The notes under the pieces: generated by a model
What the model saw: the letters and a program-made list of their open reading frames with translations, nothing else
Database searches by the model: none
What the model was told of the DNA's origin: nothing
NCBI GenBank assembly: GCA_947167395.1
Contig: CAMVHW010000003.1
Location: 1 to 37,272 of the forward strand
From: an uncultured Bacteroidales bacterium
GTDB taxonomy: Bacteria > Bacteroidota > Bacteroidia > Bacteroidales > Paludibacteraceae
Reading direction: 5' to 3'
DNA length: 37,272 bases
Part shown: one piece after another, positions 36,599 through 37,272 of the stretch
Layout of the letters: every line of letters starts with the position of its first letter
How positions within the stretch are numbered: the first letter of the stretch is position 1
Translations under genes and position numbers: made by a program

Positions 36599-37272
36599 TT
36601 ATTTTAATGCTCTATATACTCCACCCGGGTAGCCTTTAACCAAGTTCTTAAGTTCCATCATCATAAGGGTGGAAGATATTTTTGTATAGGGTAATTGGGT
36701 TTCAATAACCAACGAATTGATTGGAATACCTTCTTCTTGTTCGTGAAGTTTTTGAAGTAATAGCGATTCTGTTTCGTCTAATGTTTCGGTCAGTTCAACC
36801 AATTCTGTTTGAACGGGGGCATGATTGGCAATTTCGTCCCACATCATTGATTTAACCAAGTCTTCTGCGTTCTCTATCAGTGTTGCTCTTTGGTCACGAA
36901 TAAGTTGATTGCAGCCTTTTGCCATCTCATCTTGCGCCCTGCCCGGAAAAGCGAACACAGGGCAGGAATAGTCGTTTGCCATTTGAGCCGTTATGAGGGC
37001 ACCGCCACGTTGTTTGGACTCAACCACAACCACTGCATCTGCTATACCTGCTATGATTCTGTCTCTGGCTATGAAGTTATATTTTTCCGGTTCCACACCG
37101 CTTGGATATTCAGTTATAATGCCACCGTCTTGCAAGGCAGCGATAGCCACATTACGGTGAATAGCGGGATAGATACGATCTAATCCGTGACCGGCAATAA
37201 TGATAGTAGGGATATGAGCCTCTAATGCGGCTTTGTGTGCAGCGATGTCTATACCGTAAGCCAGTCCGCTGA
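36599..37272 (-). CDS. dprA: DNA-processing protein DprA, 5'-truncated by window edge
   Basis: Reverse-strand reading continues open to the edge: SGLAYGIDIAAHKAALEAHIPTIIIAGHGLDRIYPAIHRNVAIAALQDGGIITEYPSG...FIARDRIIAGIADAVVVVESKQRGGALITAQMA; C-terminal winged-helix-like region. Confidence 0.95.
   Translation of the reverse strand, partial: SGLAYGIDIAAHKAALEAHIPTIIIAGHGLDRIYPAIHRNVAIAALQDGGIITEYPSGVEPEKYNFIARDRIIAGIADAVVVVESKQRGGALITAQMANDYSCPVFAFPGRAQDEMAKGCNQLIRDQRATLIENAEDLVKSMMWDEIANHAPVQTELVELTETLDETESLLLQKLHEQEEGIPINSLVIETQLPYTKISSTLMMMELKNLVKGYPGGVYRALK

Noticed and set aside
1-37272. CRISPR arrays, tRNA/rRNA genes, transposons, phage genes
   Set aside because: No regularly spaced direct repeats, no cloverleaf or rRNA signatures recognised, no transposase/integrase ORFs in the track.

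Overview
The window looks like a compact Bacteroidales-type chromosomal region. Support for this comes from TonB receptor + DUF4249, a TGS-fused nucleoside kinase, DUF3127, long-tailed S16, M6 protease with a T9SS-like tail, and recurrent TTG-N18-21-TAnnTTTG promoters. I support 33 protein-coding genes and saw no tRNA, rRNA, CRISPR or transposase. Most genes are housekeeping (folE, pgk, asd, fabF, acpP, mutL, ychF, tsaD, rpsP, partial dprA). Accessory content is a gtrABC-like bactoprenol glycosylation trio at the left edge, a secreted hexosaminidase/M6-protease unit, a TonB/DUF4249 pair, and a glycan operon (EpsG-like polymerase, four GT2 enzymes, tsaD) ending in a stand-alone exosortase-family protein with an apparent Cys/Arg/His triad. 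The most notable non-coding signals are: (i) perfect inverted repeats just inside the 3' end of one partner at all three convergent gene pairs, (ii) a symmetric interlocked divergent promoter at 5166-5200, (iii) a perfect GC-rich terminator-like hairpin antisense inside a small CDS at 18857-18891, (iv) a terminator whose U-tract supplies the next promoter's -33 box at 33272-33309, and (v) an acpP/fabF intergenic hairpin with strand-specific wobble pairs. No item is proven to be a new system. The exosortase/glycan operon and the embedded-terminator architecture are the best leads.
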